DNA of 64,000 bases from Chelatococcus caeni (GTDB taxonomy: Bacteria > Pseudomonadota > Alphaproteobacteria > Rhizobiales > Beijerinckiaceae), in contig NZ_JACIEN010000001.1 of the NCBI RefSeq assembly GCF_014196925.1, forward strand, positions 62,001-126,000, given 5' to 3'. Under the pieces are notes generated by a model. That model was not told the DNA's origin, did no database searches, and saw only the letters and a list, made by a program, of their open reading frames with translations. Shown here piece after piece: positions 51,154 to 60,123 of the stretch. A program made the translations under genes and the position numbers. Every line of letters starts with the position of its first letter. The stretch's first letter is position 1.

Positions 51154-51969
51154 TCAGAAATGAAAGGCGAGGCTCAGGAACGGCCCGTGCATCGTCGTGT
51201 CATAGCGGAAGGTGCCCGTGCGATGGCCGCTGGTGCTGTAGTCGGTGTACAGCGCACGGTAGCCGATCGCGGTCGAGACCGTGTCCGTCCACTTGTAGCC
51301 GACGGAAACGAGGCCCTGAGCGGTCAGGTCGGAGCCGACGCCGAAACCGCCGATGTCGGCAAGTGCGTTGACGAACCAGCGGTCGTTGATCCGGTACTGC
51401 AGGGCCACGCCCACGATGGGGTCGAGCCAGTCCTCGGTTTCCTCGTTCGTCAGGCTGAGGCCCGGCAGAAGGCCGGGATACAACGTCATCTTGGCGGTGA
51501 GCTGCTGGTAGCGCACGCCGGCCGTGAGGCTGACGTCGAGGTTGGGGTCGCCGAGGGGCAGCCGGTAACCCGCGATGGCGGAGGCGATGAACAGGCCCTG
51601 CCTGAACTTGACAGTGGGCGCGTTCGCTATCTTCAGCGTCGCACTGTCGGAAAGCCGGGCCCCGACGAAGTCGATCAGGAACATCCAGTCGCCGTTCTTG
51701 GCGAGGAAGGAGCCCATCAGGGCGCCGTCGAGGTTCTCGAGCACGTCGGCGAAGGATGCATCGACTTTCGCCGCGGGCAGGTTGCGAACGCCGACGGTGC
51801 CCGTGAGCGACGTCGCCCAGCCGTAGATCGTCGCCTGGAACTGCCAGGAGCTCGGCGCCGGCTGCGCCGGCACCGGCGGCTGCGGCTGGAGATCCGCTCC
51901 CACGGCGGGGGCGGACAGCAGTGTGCAGCCCATGGCGCCGGCGACGGCGAACCGCTTCAATCTCGACAA
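51154..51969 (-). CDS. Outer-membrane beta-barrel protein
   Basis: A 271-residue protein with a signal peptide ending at about residue 25 (AVGA-DLQ), a short proline-rich stretch, and alternating amphipathic beta strands to a terminal Phe (GPFLSLAFHF), the usual outer-membrane C-terminal signature. Strand-like units such as WMFLIDFVGARLSDSATLKI and LFIASAIAGYRLPLGD repeat. It is close to uncharacterised OmpW/porin-like proteins of Rhizobiales. No neighbour suggests a cargo. Confidence 0.75.
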   Translation of the reverse strand: MSRLKRFAVAGAMGCTLLSAPAVGADLQPQPPVPAQPAPSSWQFQATIYGWATSLTGTVGVRNLPAAKVDASFADVLENLDGALMGSFLAKNGDWMFLIDFVGARLSDSATLKIANAPTVKFRQGLFIASAIAGYRLPLGDPNLDVSLTAGVRYQQLTAKMTLYPGLLPGLSLTNEETEDWLDPIVGVALQYRINDRWFVNALADIGGFGVGSDLTAQGLVSVGYKWTDTVSTAIGYRALYTDYSTSGHRTGTFRYDTTMHGPFLSLAFHF

Positions 51970-52235
51970 GGCGAAATCCCCCCTGCGCAGGTCCGGCCAT
52001 CCGGCGCTTGCCAGTTCCCATGAGGAAAGATGCCACGTCCTTCGCCGTATGCAAATCTATTCGGCTACACTGGACTGTTCCCGCATAGGAATTCATGCAG
52101 CGACATCAGCTGCGATCGCGGCAAATGCTGCCTGAAGCGGTTCAACGCCCAGCAACAACAGGCGACCTTCATGCGCTCGGTGCGCTCAATCCCGGGACGG
52201 CCGCTCAGGCCGCCCCTCATCCGAACGTCGGGACG

Positions 52236-52532
52236 TCAGACGACCTTCTGCAAAAGATATATTGCCTCTCGCCGTTCGACATTGCGGTCGCCGTTATCGT
52301 GAAAATGGCGAATGTGATCGGACTGGTTGTGGTGCCGGTCCTGGTCTGTCGCACCCCGCCAATGCTCGATCAGGACGAAGCGCCTGGGATCGTTTCGATC
52401 CTCGAACAAGTCATATTCGAGATTTCCCTCCTCCTTGCGTGATTTTTCGGTAATGACCGTCAGATCGTTTCGGAGTTCCTTCTCTTTTCCGGTCTTCGCA
52501 TAAAGTACTGCAACCATGTGAACTTCGGACAT
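52236..52532 (-). CDS. Antibiotic biosynthesis monooxygenase-like (ABM) protein
   Basis: A 98-residue protein of the ABM/YgiN dimeric alpha-beta-barrel family: VHMVAVLYAKTGKEKELRND, GNLEYDLFEDRNDPRRFVLI and EHWRGATDQDRH. ATG 52532 is preferred to the ATG 18 nt upstream because GGAGG lies eight bases before it. Members oxidise quinol-like compounds without cofactor or act in aromatic stress. It lies downstream of the YcaC-like gene on the same strand, near other quinone/electrophile-response genes. Confidence 0.75.
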   Translation of the reverse strand: MSEVHMVAVLYAKTGKEKELRNDLTVITEKSRKEEGNLEYDLFEDRNDPRRFVLIEHWRGATDQDRHHNQSDHIRHFHDNGDRNVERREAIYLLQKVV

Positions 52533-52690
52533 GGCATGACCTCCATGCATTAGGCGACTTTACGAACACCATGTCGCCCACGCGGAAAATTGCGTGACGT
52601 CCTCGTATGCTGGTTCAACGCTCCCGCACAGGAATTGATTTCGAAGTGCCAGCCGTTTCAGCGGGTGGGCGCATGAGAAGGAAGCGTTCA

Positions 52691-52773
52691 GATCGCGTGA
52701 GCAATCGCACAGCGGTTCGTTCACTCACGCGATCCCTCTTCTGCGGGCGACCGTCGATCGTTCGATCGCCCGC
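52691..52773. repeat. Two adjacent inverted repeats between the ABM and YcaC-like genes
   Basis: GATCGCGTGAG (52691-52701) pairs with CTCACGCGATC (52724-52734), an 11-bp perfect arm; GCGGGCGA (52743-52750) pairs with TCGCCCGC (52766-52773). They lie 26 nt beyond the YcaC-like stop. No T-tract is present, so a regulator site or an mRNA 3' stabiliser is as likely as termination. Confidence 0.5.
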
Positions 52774-52799
52774 CACGGTCGTGAGACCTCAACCCGAAA

Positions 52800-53432
52800 C
52801 TATTCCTTGAAGTCTTTTTCAGGATTGGACCCATCCCAGTTCTGGAATACGTCCATGAAGCCGGGCACGGTCTTCTCGCGGGCCCAATCACGCTGAAGTT
52901 CGCAATACAGCTGGGTCTTGCTGATCAGTTGGGCGCCCGCCTGCTCCATCCGGCGCAGTGCCGCCTCGTGCGCCGCTTCGGAAGTGCCGCCGACCGCGTC
53001 GGCGACAACGTAGACTTCGTAGCCTTCCTTCAGGGCGTCGAGTGCAGGGAAGGTCAGGCAGGCCTCCGTCCACAAAGCCGTCATGATCAGCTTTTTGCGG
53101 CCGGTCTCGACGACTGCCTTCTTGAACTCGACATCCTCCCAGCTGTTGATCGTCGTCCGATCATAGGTGGGATAAGTGCCCAGTACCTCCATGAGCGGCT
53201 GGATCGGCGGCTTGTTCCTGCCGGTCGCTACGTTGACCGTCGAGTGGACGATGGGAAGGTCATAGTTCACGGCGGCTTTCGCCGTCTGAACGATGTTGAA
53301 GACCAGTTCCTTCTGGCTCATCGAGCGGATGGAGCTGACCTGTATCGGCTGATAGTCGATGATGATGAATGCCGAGTTCCGAGGCGTCAGCAGGTGGTCT
53401 TTCAGTGGATCGCGGATTGGTTCGCTGGTCAT
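52800..53432 (-). CDS. Isochorismatase-like hydrolase (YcaC type)
   Basis: A 210-residue cysteine hydrolase. ATG 53432 follows GGGAGAA. The catalytic Asp is in FIIIDYQPIQ near residue 25, the Lys in GRKKLIMTALWTEACLTFPA with the nucleophilic Cys in the TEAC segment, and VYVVADAVGGTSEAAHEAAL is characteristic of YcaC. YcaC enzymes are octameric with unknown physiological substrate. The upstream pirin gene is broken, but the shared promoter with the CGTTCGC repeat remains. Confidence 0.82.
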   Translation of the reverse strand: MTSEPIRDPLKDHLLTPRNSAFIIIDYQPIQVSSIRSMSQKELVFNIVQTAKAAVNYDLPIVHSTVNVATGRNKPPIQPLMEVLGTYPTYDRTTINSWEDVEFKKAVVETGRKKLIMTALWTEACLTFPALDALKEGYEVYVVADAVGGTSEAAHEAALRRMEQAGAQLISKTQLYCELQRDWAREKTVPGFMDVFQNWDGSNPEKDFKE

Positions 53433-53449
53433 CGCGCTTCTCCCTTCAG

Positions 53450-53795
53450 TTGGGACTCGCCAGTGACTGCCGGAGGTCGAGTACCTCGCAGAAGACGGCG
53501 GGGCGAGTTGTCCGCCGCCGAGAGCCGGTGAGGGAAATCGCCTTGGAACAGGCAAGTCACGGTGCCCGGGTCCGATATTCGGATGGACATCCATCTTCCG
53601 GCCGCGCCAAAGCTCGGCCGGTCCGGCCTGGTCGAAGAAGACGAGGGGCCGATCCTCTGCCACGTCGGCGCCAGCAGCGCCCGGCACGCCTCGGAACCGC
53701 CCGGGCCACGGGGAGCGGCGAATGATGAGCGCTTCAATCGTGTCGATGCCTGTGTCGTCGGGACGACCGAGGGGCAGAGCGGGATTCCAACTCAT
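53450..53795 (-). pseudogene. Pirin-family protein, N-terminal remnant with frameshift
   Basis: The frame from ATG 53795 begins like pirin (MSWNPALPLGRPDDTGI, later PLVFFDQAGPAELWRG and MDVHPNIG). The next conserved block, GTVTCLFQGDFPHR, is found in the neighbouring frame, so at least one frameshift lies near 53590, and everything after it, including most metal ligands and the second cupin, is missing. Pirins are quercetinase-like iron proteins often found beside YcaC-type genes. Confidence 0.65.
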
Positions 53796-53865
53796 CTCGT
53801 CCTCTACTATTCAGCCGGAACGGGGAAAGAATAGGACGCAGAAAATTATATCAGAACCCGTTCTC

Positions 53866-53884
53866 CGTTCGCAAAAAGCGAACG
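53866..53884. promoter_or_regulatory. LysR-type operator copy 1 (CGTTCGC-N5-GCGAACG)
   Basis: CGTTCGC-aaaaa-GCGAACG, a perfect 7-bp inverted repeat, lies 71 bp upstream of the pirin/YcaC transcript start codon and 147 bp before the GNAT gene. Arms and spacing are identical to the repeat at 57375-57393. Confidence 0.65.
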
Positions 53885-54030
53885 CTGGGTTTGGCAGAAG
53901 CCAGCTTGGCCATCGCATGCTCTGAAGGAAGGGTCGCAGCCAACTGCCTGTATTGTACAGTTTTGCTTGTGGCGCATGGCCAAGGAGACGACGATCGCAC
54001 GCGAATGGCTTGAGCAGCGCAGGAGGGAAA

Positions 54031-54354
54031 ATGACTGACTTCGAAACGGGCAAGGAATACCGGGACGACAGGCATGGCCGCTACGTCGCGCGCATTCCAG
54101 GCATCGACGGAGACGCCGAGATCACATTCACGGTCCGCGGCCCCGATCTGATCAGCGCCGACCACACCGGCGCCGCGGAAACCTTGCGGGGGACGGGGAT
54201 TGCGCTGGATCTGGTCCTCCACATGATCGACGACGCCCGTCGGCATGGGTTCAGGATCAGGCCGATTTGCCCCTATGTCAGAGCCCAATACCGCAAGCAT
54301 CCGGAGTGGGCCGACGTGATGACGACCGATCCCGAGGATACGTCCGGGACCTGA
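54031..54354 (+). CDS. Small GNAT-family N-acetyltransferase (YjdJ type)
   Basis: A 107-residue compact GNAT-like protein: AEITFTVRGPDLISADHTGA, then the acetyl-CoA loop LRGTGIALDLVLHMIDDARR and FRIRPICPYVRAQYRKHPEW. This short form matches the YjdJ/YidJ subgroup, for which no substrate is known. AGGAGGGAAA gives a strong ribosome site. It is divergent from the pirin/YcaC transcript and shares its upstream region. Confidence 0.82.
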   Translation: MTDFETGKEYRDDRHGRYVARIPGIDGDAEITFTVRGPDLISADHTGAAETLRGTGIALDLVLHMIDDARRHGFRIRPICPYVRAQYRKHPEWADVMTTDPEDTSGT

Positions 54355-54484
54355 CAGAAAATTGCCGGCTTCCCGAGCCCATGAAATTCCCGAAGCCGGT
54401 CACCAGCCGCGGCCTGCGGAGAACCTTGGGCCAGGAACCCGCTCGGGGCTGCCGGGCAGTGCGAAGACCGTCATCTTCTTCTCT

Positions 54485-56269
54485 TTACGTCGGGCTTTCC
54501 GCAGATCTGCCACGGGGCCCGATGAGCGGTTCGGGCCTCGGGCCGACGTGGAGCCTGTCCCCGCCGGCAAACAGCCCGCCCTGTGCCTGCGCGTCGAGCC
54601 GTTCGCCGTCGCGCCGACGGATGTCGTCGCTCACCTCGCTCACGTCGAGCGCTGTCATACCGAGTGCCTTGAGCCCCGCGCCACCGAATGTGAGCGCAGA
54701 CTCGAAGGTCTCGCGGATCTCGTAATCGACACCAGCCTTGCGCAGCTTGATCGAATGCCCGCGGTCGTACGAGCGCACGAGCAGCCGGCAGGTCGGGAAA
54801 TGCTCTCTCACCAGATCGACGATGCGATCGGTGACGGCGGCATCGTCGATGCATACCATCACCATGTCGGTGTTCTCGGCGCCCGACTGACGCAGGATGT
54901 CCAGCCGTGCACCGTCTCCGAAGTAGACCTTGAAGCCGAACCGCTCGGCCTCCCGGATGCGGTTGGGGTCGTTGTCGATGAGAGAAATCTCGATACCCTG
55001 CGCGAGCAGCATCTGTGACGCAATTTGGCCGAAACGGCCGAAACCGATCATCAGCACCCGGCCCTTGAGGCCCTCCGCTGTCTCGATTCCCTCCATCGAG
55101 ACCGGCTCGTCCTTCAACCAGCGATCGGCCGCGAGAAGGACCAGGGGCGTAACCGCCATGGAAAGAATGATGACGCTGGAAAAGACCGCATTCTCCGCAG
55201 CACTGATCACACCGCCGCCGGCCGCGGCCGAATAGAGGACGAAGGCGAATTCACCCCCTTGCGCGAACAGCGAGACCCTGCGCAGCGCCTGGAGGCTGGT
55301 CGCGCCGAAAGCCCTGGCGACGGCATAGATCCCGATCGCCTTCACGACGACATAGGCAGCCAGAAGCGCCACGATCATCCGCCAGTCGGTCACGACGACG
55401 GACAAGTCGAGTGACATGCCGACCGCCAGGAAGAACAGGCCCATCAAGAGGCCCTTGAAAGGCTCGACGTCGGTCTCGATCTGGTGCCTGTAGCTCGATC
55501 CCGACAGCATGACGCCGGCAAGGAACGCTCCCAGCGCCATCGAGAGGCCGCTCATCTCCATCAGCAGGGCTGAGCCCAGGACCACGAGCAGCGCGCCGGC
55601 GGTCAAGACCTCGGTGTTGCGGGCGCGGGCGAGAAGCGCGAAGAACGGATCGAGCAGCCAGCGCCCAATCGCCACCAGCAGGAGGATTGCTCCGAGAGCG
55701 ACGAGCAGCGCTGTGGGGTCGACACCAGCCCCGCCGCCACCGGCCGCCGAAGCCCCCATGAAGGCGACGGCCGCCAGCAGCGGCACGATCATCAGATCCT
55801 CGAGGAGCAGGATCGATACCGACTGCCGGCCCTGATCGCTGGCAAGCTCACCGCGTTCCCGGAGGATCGACATGATCACGGCGGTCGATGACAGGACGAA
55901 ACCGGAGCCTGCGATGAAGGCCGCGGGACCGGGCAGCCCAAGGAGCATCCCGGCACCGGTGAGAAGCGCGATGCAGACCAGGACCTGGGCAAGGCCGAGC
56001 CCGAAGATCTGCGCCCTCAACGCCCAGAGCTTCTGGGGGCGCATCTCGATGCCGATCAGGAACAGGAACATCACGACGCCGAGTTCGGAGACGTGCAGGA
56101 TGGTCGAGGGGTCGTTGAAGATTCCGAGCACGGACGGTCCGACCAGGAGGCCCCCGGAAAAATAGCCGAGCACGGATCCCAGCCCGATCTTTCGGAAAAG
56201 CGGCACCGCCACGACTGCCGAGCCGAGCAGGACAACGGCTGGTCCGAGCGTCTGTGCAATGCCTGCCAT
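54485..56269 (-). CDS. KefB/KefC-type cation:proton antiporter (CPA2)
   Basis: A 594-residue protein; ATG 56269 follows GGAGAG. About twelve membrane helices cover residues 1-385, with GFVLSSTAVIMSILRERGEL and LFFLAVGMSLDLSVVVTDW. A Rossmann TrkA_N/RCK domain starts near residue 400 (GRVLMIGFGRFGQIASQMLL, then ISLIDNDPNRI). Kef systems release K+ during electrophile stress, under glutathione adducts. Its neighbour encodes a ring-cleaving dioxygenase, which fits a quinone/electrophile response. Confidence 0.88.
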   Translation of the reverse strand: MAGIAQTLGPAVVLLGSAVVAVPLFRKIGLGSVLGYFSGGLLVGPSVLGIFNDPSTILHVSELGVVMFLFLIGIEMRPQKLWALRAQIFGLGLAQVLVCIALLTGAGMLLGLPGPAAFIAGSGFVLSSTAVIMSILRERGELASDQGRQSVSILLLEDLMIVPLLAAVAFMGASAAGGGGAGVDPTALLVALGAILLLVAIGRWLLDPFFALLARARNTEVLTAGALLVVLGSALLMEMSGLSMALGAFLAGVMLSGSSYRHQIETDVEPFKGLLMGLFFLAVGMSLDLSVVVTDWRMIVALLAAYVVVKAIGIYAVARAFGATSLQALRRVSLFAQGGEFAFVLYSAAAGGGVISAAENAVFSSVIILSMAVTPLVLLAADRWLKDEPVSMEGIETAEGLKGRVLMIGFGRFGQIASQMLLAQGIEISLIDNDPNRIREAERFGFKVYFGDGARLDILRQSGAENTDMVMVCIDDAAVTDRIVDLVREHFPTCRLLVRSYDRGHSIKLRKAGVDYEIRETFESALTFGGAGLKALGMTALDVSEVSDDIRRRDGERLDAQAQGGLFAGGDRLHVGPRPEPLIGPRGRSAESPT

Positions 56270-56348
56270 GATGTCTCTCCTGGTAGTTCCCGATCGCGCC
56301 GAACGTAGCATGGCAAGTCCCCCGGAGTGGCTGCTCCGGGGGACCTTC

Positions 56349-57296
56349 TCAATCGAGGGGCTGCAACCCCGCCTCGATGGATGCGCGCCGGCTCTCGAGG
56401 AAGGGCGGCAGGGCCAAGCGTTCGCCCAGGCTTTGCAGCGGCTCGTCGACGGCGAAGCCCGGACCGTCCGTGGCGATCTCGAACAGATTGCCGTTCGGCT
56501 CGCGGAAGTAGAGCGAGCGGAAATAGTATCGCTCGACCTCGCCTGAGCTCGGGATGCGGAATTCCGACAGACGCGCCGCCCAGTCTCGTATTGCCTCGAC
56601 ATTCGGCGTCCGGAAGGCCACGTGATGAACGGCGCCGGCTCCCTGGCGCGCCATGGGCAGGCCGGGCTGGACGGCAACGTGCAGCTCGGCTGCCGGTCCT
56701 CCATCGCCCATGCTGTAGACGTGGACCTCACCGTGGCCGTCCGGCGAGACGTATTGGCGGTCCTCCTTCATGTTGAGCACGCGGGTCAGGAGCGCGTCGG
56801 TCATCTCCAGCTTCGGCACGGAGATCGTGATCGGACCGAGGCCGCGGAACTGATGCTCTTGCGGCACGGGGCTGCGGTCCCACGGGTGCGAACGGCCTGC
56901 GCCGCCGTCATTCACGATCCGGAAGCGCTGGCCTTCCGGATCCTCGAAATCGATCGCCGCGCGGCCGTCGATCATCCTGATCGGTTCGGCGGCGACGCCC
57001 AGGTCCTCAAGGCGTGCGATCCAGTAGTTGAGGCTGTCTTCGCCCGAGACCCTGAGACCTGTGCGGCTGATGGACGGTGTGCCGCGCCGTTCGCGTTCCA
57101 GCGGCCAGTCGAAGAAGGTCAGATCCGTTCCCGGCGTTGCCGCGCCGTCGGCGTAGAAGAGGTGATAGGCGCTGGTATCGTCCTGGTTGACGGTCTTCTT
57201 GACCAGACGCAGGCCCAGCGTCTCGGTATAGAAGCGCTTGTTGGCCGGGGCGTCAGCGGTGATCGCCGTCAGATGATGGATGCCGGTCAATTGCAT
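56349..57296 (-). CDS. Ring-cleaving dioxygenase, VOC superfamily (MhqO-like)
   Basis: A 315-residue double vicinal-oxygen-chelate protein. ATG 57296 is chosen from the CAGGAG site; the frame opens ten codons earlier. Metal ligands are visible in GIHHLTAI near the N-terminus, in the second module's AVHHVAFRT, and in [11 protein letters not shown] near the C-terminus. MhqO-type enzymes degrade hydroquinones or quinones. It is divergent from a LysR gene, with an inverted repeat between them, and followed by the Kef antiporter gene on the same strand 79 nt later. Confidence 0.85.
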   Translation of the reverse strand: MQLTGIHHLTAITADAPANKRFYTETLGLRLVKKTVNQDDTSAYHLFYADGAATPGTDLTFFDWPLERERRGTPSISRTGLRVSGEDSLNYWIARLEDLGVAAEPIRMIDGRAAIDFEDPEGQRFRIVNDGGAGRSHPWDRSPVPQEHQFRGLGPITISVPKLEMTDALLTRVLNMKEDRQYVSPDGHGEVHVYSMGDGGPAAELHVAVQPGLPMARQGAGAVHHVAFRTPNVEAIRDWAARLSEFRIPSSGEVERYYFRSLYFREPNGNLFEIATDGPGFAVDEPLQSLGERLALPPFLESRRASIEAGLQPLD

Positions 57297-57374
57297 ATCG
57301 GCCACTCCTGTTTCGGTTGCGGCCAATATGACGATGCCGATCGCGCAGGGTGAGCCCTGAACGCCCTGACCCTC

Positions 57375-57393
57375 CGTTCGCAGTTTGCGAACG
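57375..57393. promoter_or_regulatory. LysR-type operator copy 2 (CGTTCGC-N5-GCGAACG)
   Basis: CGTTCGC-agttt-GCGAACG, extended by one pair on each side, lies between the divergent dioxygenase and LysR genes. It contains a T-N11-A-like core, as in LysR boxes, and repeats the arms found at 53866-53884. Confidence 0.7.
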
Positions 57394-57436
57394 GTTTCGG
57401 TTGTCGCGGCGACGCTGAATACCGTAATCGTCGGGC

Positions 57437-58345
57437 ATGAGATGGACGATCGAGGAAATCAGGACGTTCCTGGACGTGTTGGACGCGGGCAGCGTGTCAG
57501 GCGCAGCCGCCCGATCGAATCTGTCCAAGTCCGTCGTCAGCAAGCGCATCGCCGACTTCGAGGCCGCGCTCGGCACGGCGCTCTTTCGGCGGCACGCCGG
57601 CCGCATTACGCCAACCGAGAGCGCCGAGGAACTGGCTCTAAGACTGCGGCCGGCGCTCACCGAGATCACCCGGGCGGTCGAAAGTGCGGCATGGGGCATG
57701 GCCGGCTTGCGGGGCACGCTTGCGATCTCCGCGCCGATGAGCTTCGGCATACGCCACCTCAGTCCCGTGATCGCCGAATTCGCTCTCCAGCATCCGGATC
57801 TCGAGATTCTTCTCGACTACGATGATCAATTCATCGACCTCGTGCGCGGTCGGTTCGATCTTGCGATCCGCATCGGCCAGTTGCCCGATTCCAGACTGAT
57901 TGCTCGAAAGTTCTGCGAGGATCCGCGGGTCGTCGTCGCAAGTCCGCACTACATCACGCAACGGGGCGAGCCGGAAACGCTGGCCGACCTACAGGCCCAT
58001 CCCTGCATCGGATATCTCAATCTTCAATCGTCGAGTGTCTGGCAGTTCCTGCGAGAAGACGGAAGTGTGGTCGGCCTTTCCCTGGACAGCCGGATCTCGG
58101 CCAATAACGGCGAGGCGATGCGCGACATGGCCATCGCCGGATTGGGCATCGCGCTGTTGCCCATGTTCATCGCCCACGATGCGCTGACATCGGGGCATCT
58201 TATGAGAATCGCAAGGGACCTGAAGCCGACATCCTTGCCCATTTCCGCCGTCTGGCGGCCCGTGAAGCCGATGCCGATGAAACTGCGGGCGATTATCGAC
58301 CACCTGGCAAAGGCGTTCTCCGATGGCGCCCCGTGGGCGCTGTGA
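57437..58345 (+). CDS. LysR-family regulator, divergent from the dioxygenase
   Basis: A 302-residue LysR protein. The winged HTH is [20 protein letters not shown] then [20 protein letters not shown]; the effector domain (about 90-300) contains [20 protein letters not shown] and [20 protein letters not shown]. It is of the type that senses small electrophiles or aromatics. It probably autoregulates and controls the dioxygenase and the pirin/YcaC promoter through the shared inverted repeats. Confidence 0.88.
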   Translation: MRWTIEEIRTFLDVLDAGSVSGAAARSNLSKSVVSKRIADFEAALGTALFRRHAGRITPTESAEELALRLRPALTEITRAVESAAWGMAGLRGTLAISAPMSFGIRHLSPVIAEFALQHPDLEILLDYDDQFIDLVRGRFDLAIRIGQLPDSRLIARKFCEDPRVVVASPHYITQRGEPETLADLQAHPCIGYLNLQSSSVWQFLREDGSVVGLSLDSRISANNGEAMRDMAIAGLGIALLPMFIAHDALTSGHLMRIARDLKPTSLPISAVWRPVKPMPMKLRAIIDHLAKAFSDGAPWAL

Positions 58346-58826
58346 CCATCAGCTGAAGCTCCCTTGCTGAAGAAGCAGTTCCGCCGGATGCTGCAGCTTT
58401 CGCCCCGTTAGCCGTTCCACCTGTGAACGGCATGGGAGCCCCGTAGCGACTGCTTGCCCCCCGTCGGTCCGATCCTTCCAGGACAGGTCGAAACTCTGCT
58501 CGGATAAGTGTCAGTGCTCATCTTCGTGTCCGAACAGCCCAGCCATACCACCGCATCCTGTCTGTTCCGGTCGGAGGCTGTGGCCGGCGGCCTGGTCGCA
58601 GGTCCGATGTGTCGTCGGGCAAGTCGGTGAGAAGGGCGATCGACGCGGCCGGGCGGGGCCAGGAAATATGCGGGCACCCTGAAGCCTCTCTCTACTGCCT
58701 CCACCGTCCGCTTCGTTAGTTTTGGGTGATTGGCGCAGTTAGGGTGTGACGAACTTTCATTCGATCTGTACCTTTTGACAGCAAACCCTCGCCACAGTCC
58801 CATCACCCCGCCGCGTCGCTCCTCCG
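58346..58826. other. Intergenic region with a possible integrase-start remnant
   Basis: No intact gene in 481 nt. On the minus strand (about 58731 down to 58690) the translation NHPKLTKRTVEAVE resembles the usual beginning of tyrosine recombinases (KLTKR.V.A), but similarity ends after about 12 residues. This may be a decayed element or chance. The MFS gene start at 58827 has no strong ribosome site. Confidence 0.25.
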
Positions 58827-60050
58827 ATGCCTTTCCGCTCGCGCACAGTCCGTGCTGTCGCCGCCCTCTCGTTGACCCAGCTCATTGGCTGGGGCGCCAC
58901 GTTCTGGCTGCCTGCCGTGACCGGACCGGCCATGGCCGATGAACTGGGCATGGCCCTGCCCATGGTCATGGCGGGACCTACGGTCATGCTCATTGTCATG
59001 GCCATGGCGTCCTGGCCGCTGAGCGCCGTGTTCGAGCGCCACGGCGCGCGCTCGGTCATGGTCCTGGGATCGCCCCTGGGCGCAGCTGGCCTGCTGGTCA
59101 TGGGCCTCGCCGATGGGGCGACGGCCTATTTCGCGTCATGGACCATCCTCGGGCTCGCCGGCGCGGGCATGCTGACGACACCGGCGCAGATCGCCGTGGC
59201 CGAGATCGCGGGCGAAAAGGCGCGCCAGGCGCTCGGGGCGCTGATATTGGCCGGTGGGCTGACATCGACGATCGTCTGGCCGCTGACGGGACTCTTGCAG
59301 GCGCAATGGGGCTGGCGCACGACCACGCTGCTCTATGCCGTCGTCATGCTGCTCGTCTGCACGCCACTGCATTGGACGACGCTTGCCCGGCGGCCGAGGG
59401 ACAAATCCGCCAGGGAGGCGGCCGCCGAGCCGGCACCCGTCGACCGGCCCCGTTTCGCTCTTCTGGCCATGAGCTTTGCCGCCAATGGCTTCGTCACCTG
59501 GGGCTTCGCGCTCACCATCATCATCCTGTTCGAGGCTGCGGGCCTCGATCACGCCAGTGCGCTGGCGGCAGCGGCCTTCATTGGTATCGCCCAATGGATG
59601 GGGCGCATGGTCGATGTCCTCGGCGGCCGGCGCTGGTCGGGCTTTGTCATCGCTCTTGCCGCTTCTGCCCTGTTTCCGTTGAGCTTCGTCGTCCTGCTGC
59701 TGACGGGCACCTTCGTCGGCGCCATGGCCTTCGCCACGCTCTATGGCGTGGCCAGCGGCATTACCGCCGTTACCCGCGCGACGCTGCCGCTGCAGATTTT
59801 TCCCGCCGGCGCCTATGCCCGCGCATCGGCGCAACTGGCGGTGCCGCTCAACCTGTCCTTTGCCGCCGCACCGCCGGTGTTTGCCGCCATCATGACGTCC
59901 GCCGGGCCCCATGCCGCCCTGTGGCTGGCCTTCGCGATCTCGATATTCGCCTTCTGCGCCCTTCTCGGGCTCTTGCTGCTGCAGCGCCGGATGATCGGCG
60001 CCTCACATCAGCAGGCGCCCTTGGCTGCCGATCGGGCCGAACGCGCCTGA
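58827..60050 (+). CDS. MFS transporter
   Basis: A 407-residue major-facilitator protein with twelve predicted helices in two blocks of six, split by a charged loop at about 188-210 (RRPRDKSAREAAAEPAPVDR). The motif-A region is weak (VFERHGARSVMV). Helices such as YFASWTILGLAGAGMLTTPA and FVGAMAFATLYGVASGITAV are typical. The substrate cannot be told. The dehydratase gene follows after 73 nt and may be cotranscribed. Confidence 0.85.
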   Translation: MPFRSRTVRAVAALSLTQLIGWGATFWLPAVTGPAMADELGMALPMVMAGPTVMLIVMAMASWPLSAVFERHGARSVMVLGSPLGAAGLLVMGLADGATAYFASWTILGLAGAGMLTTPAQIAVAEIAGEKARQALGALILAGGLTSTIVWPLTGLLQAQWGWRTTTLLYAVVMLLVCTPLHWTTLARRPRDKSAREAAAEPAPVDRPRFALLAMSFAANGFVTWGFALTIIILFEAAGLDHASALAAAAFIGIAQWMGRMVDVLGGRRWSGFVIALAASALFPLSFVVLLLTGTFVGAMAFATLYGVASGITAVTRATLPLQIFPAGAYARASAQLAVPLNLSFAAAPPVFAAIMTSAGPHAALWLAFAISIFAFCALLGLLLLQRRMIGASHQQAPLAADRAERA

Positions 60051-60123
60051 GCATTCGGTTTCTTCAGAAGTGACGCATCGGTGCATAATCCGGCTTCGAT
60101 TCTGAACCATATGGGGTGGGTAG

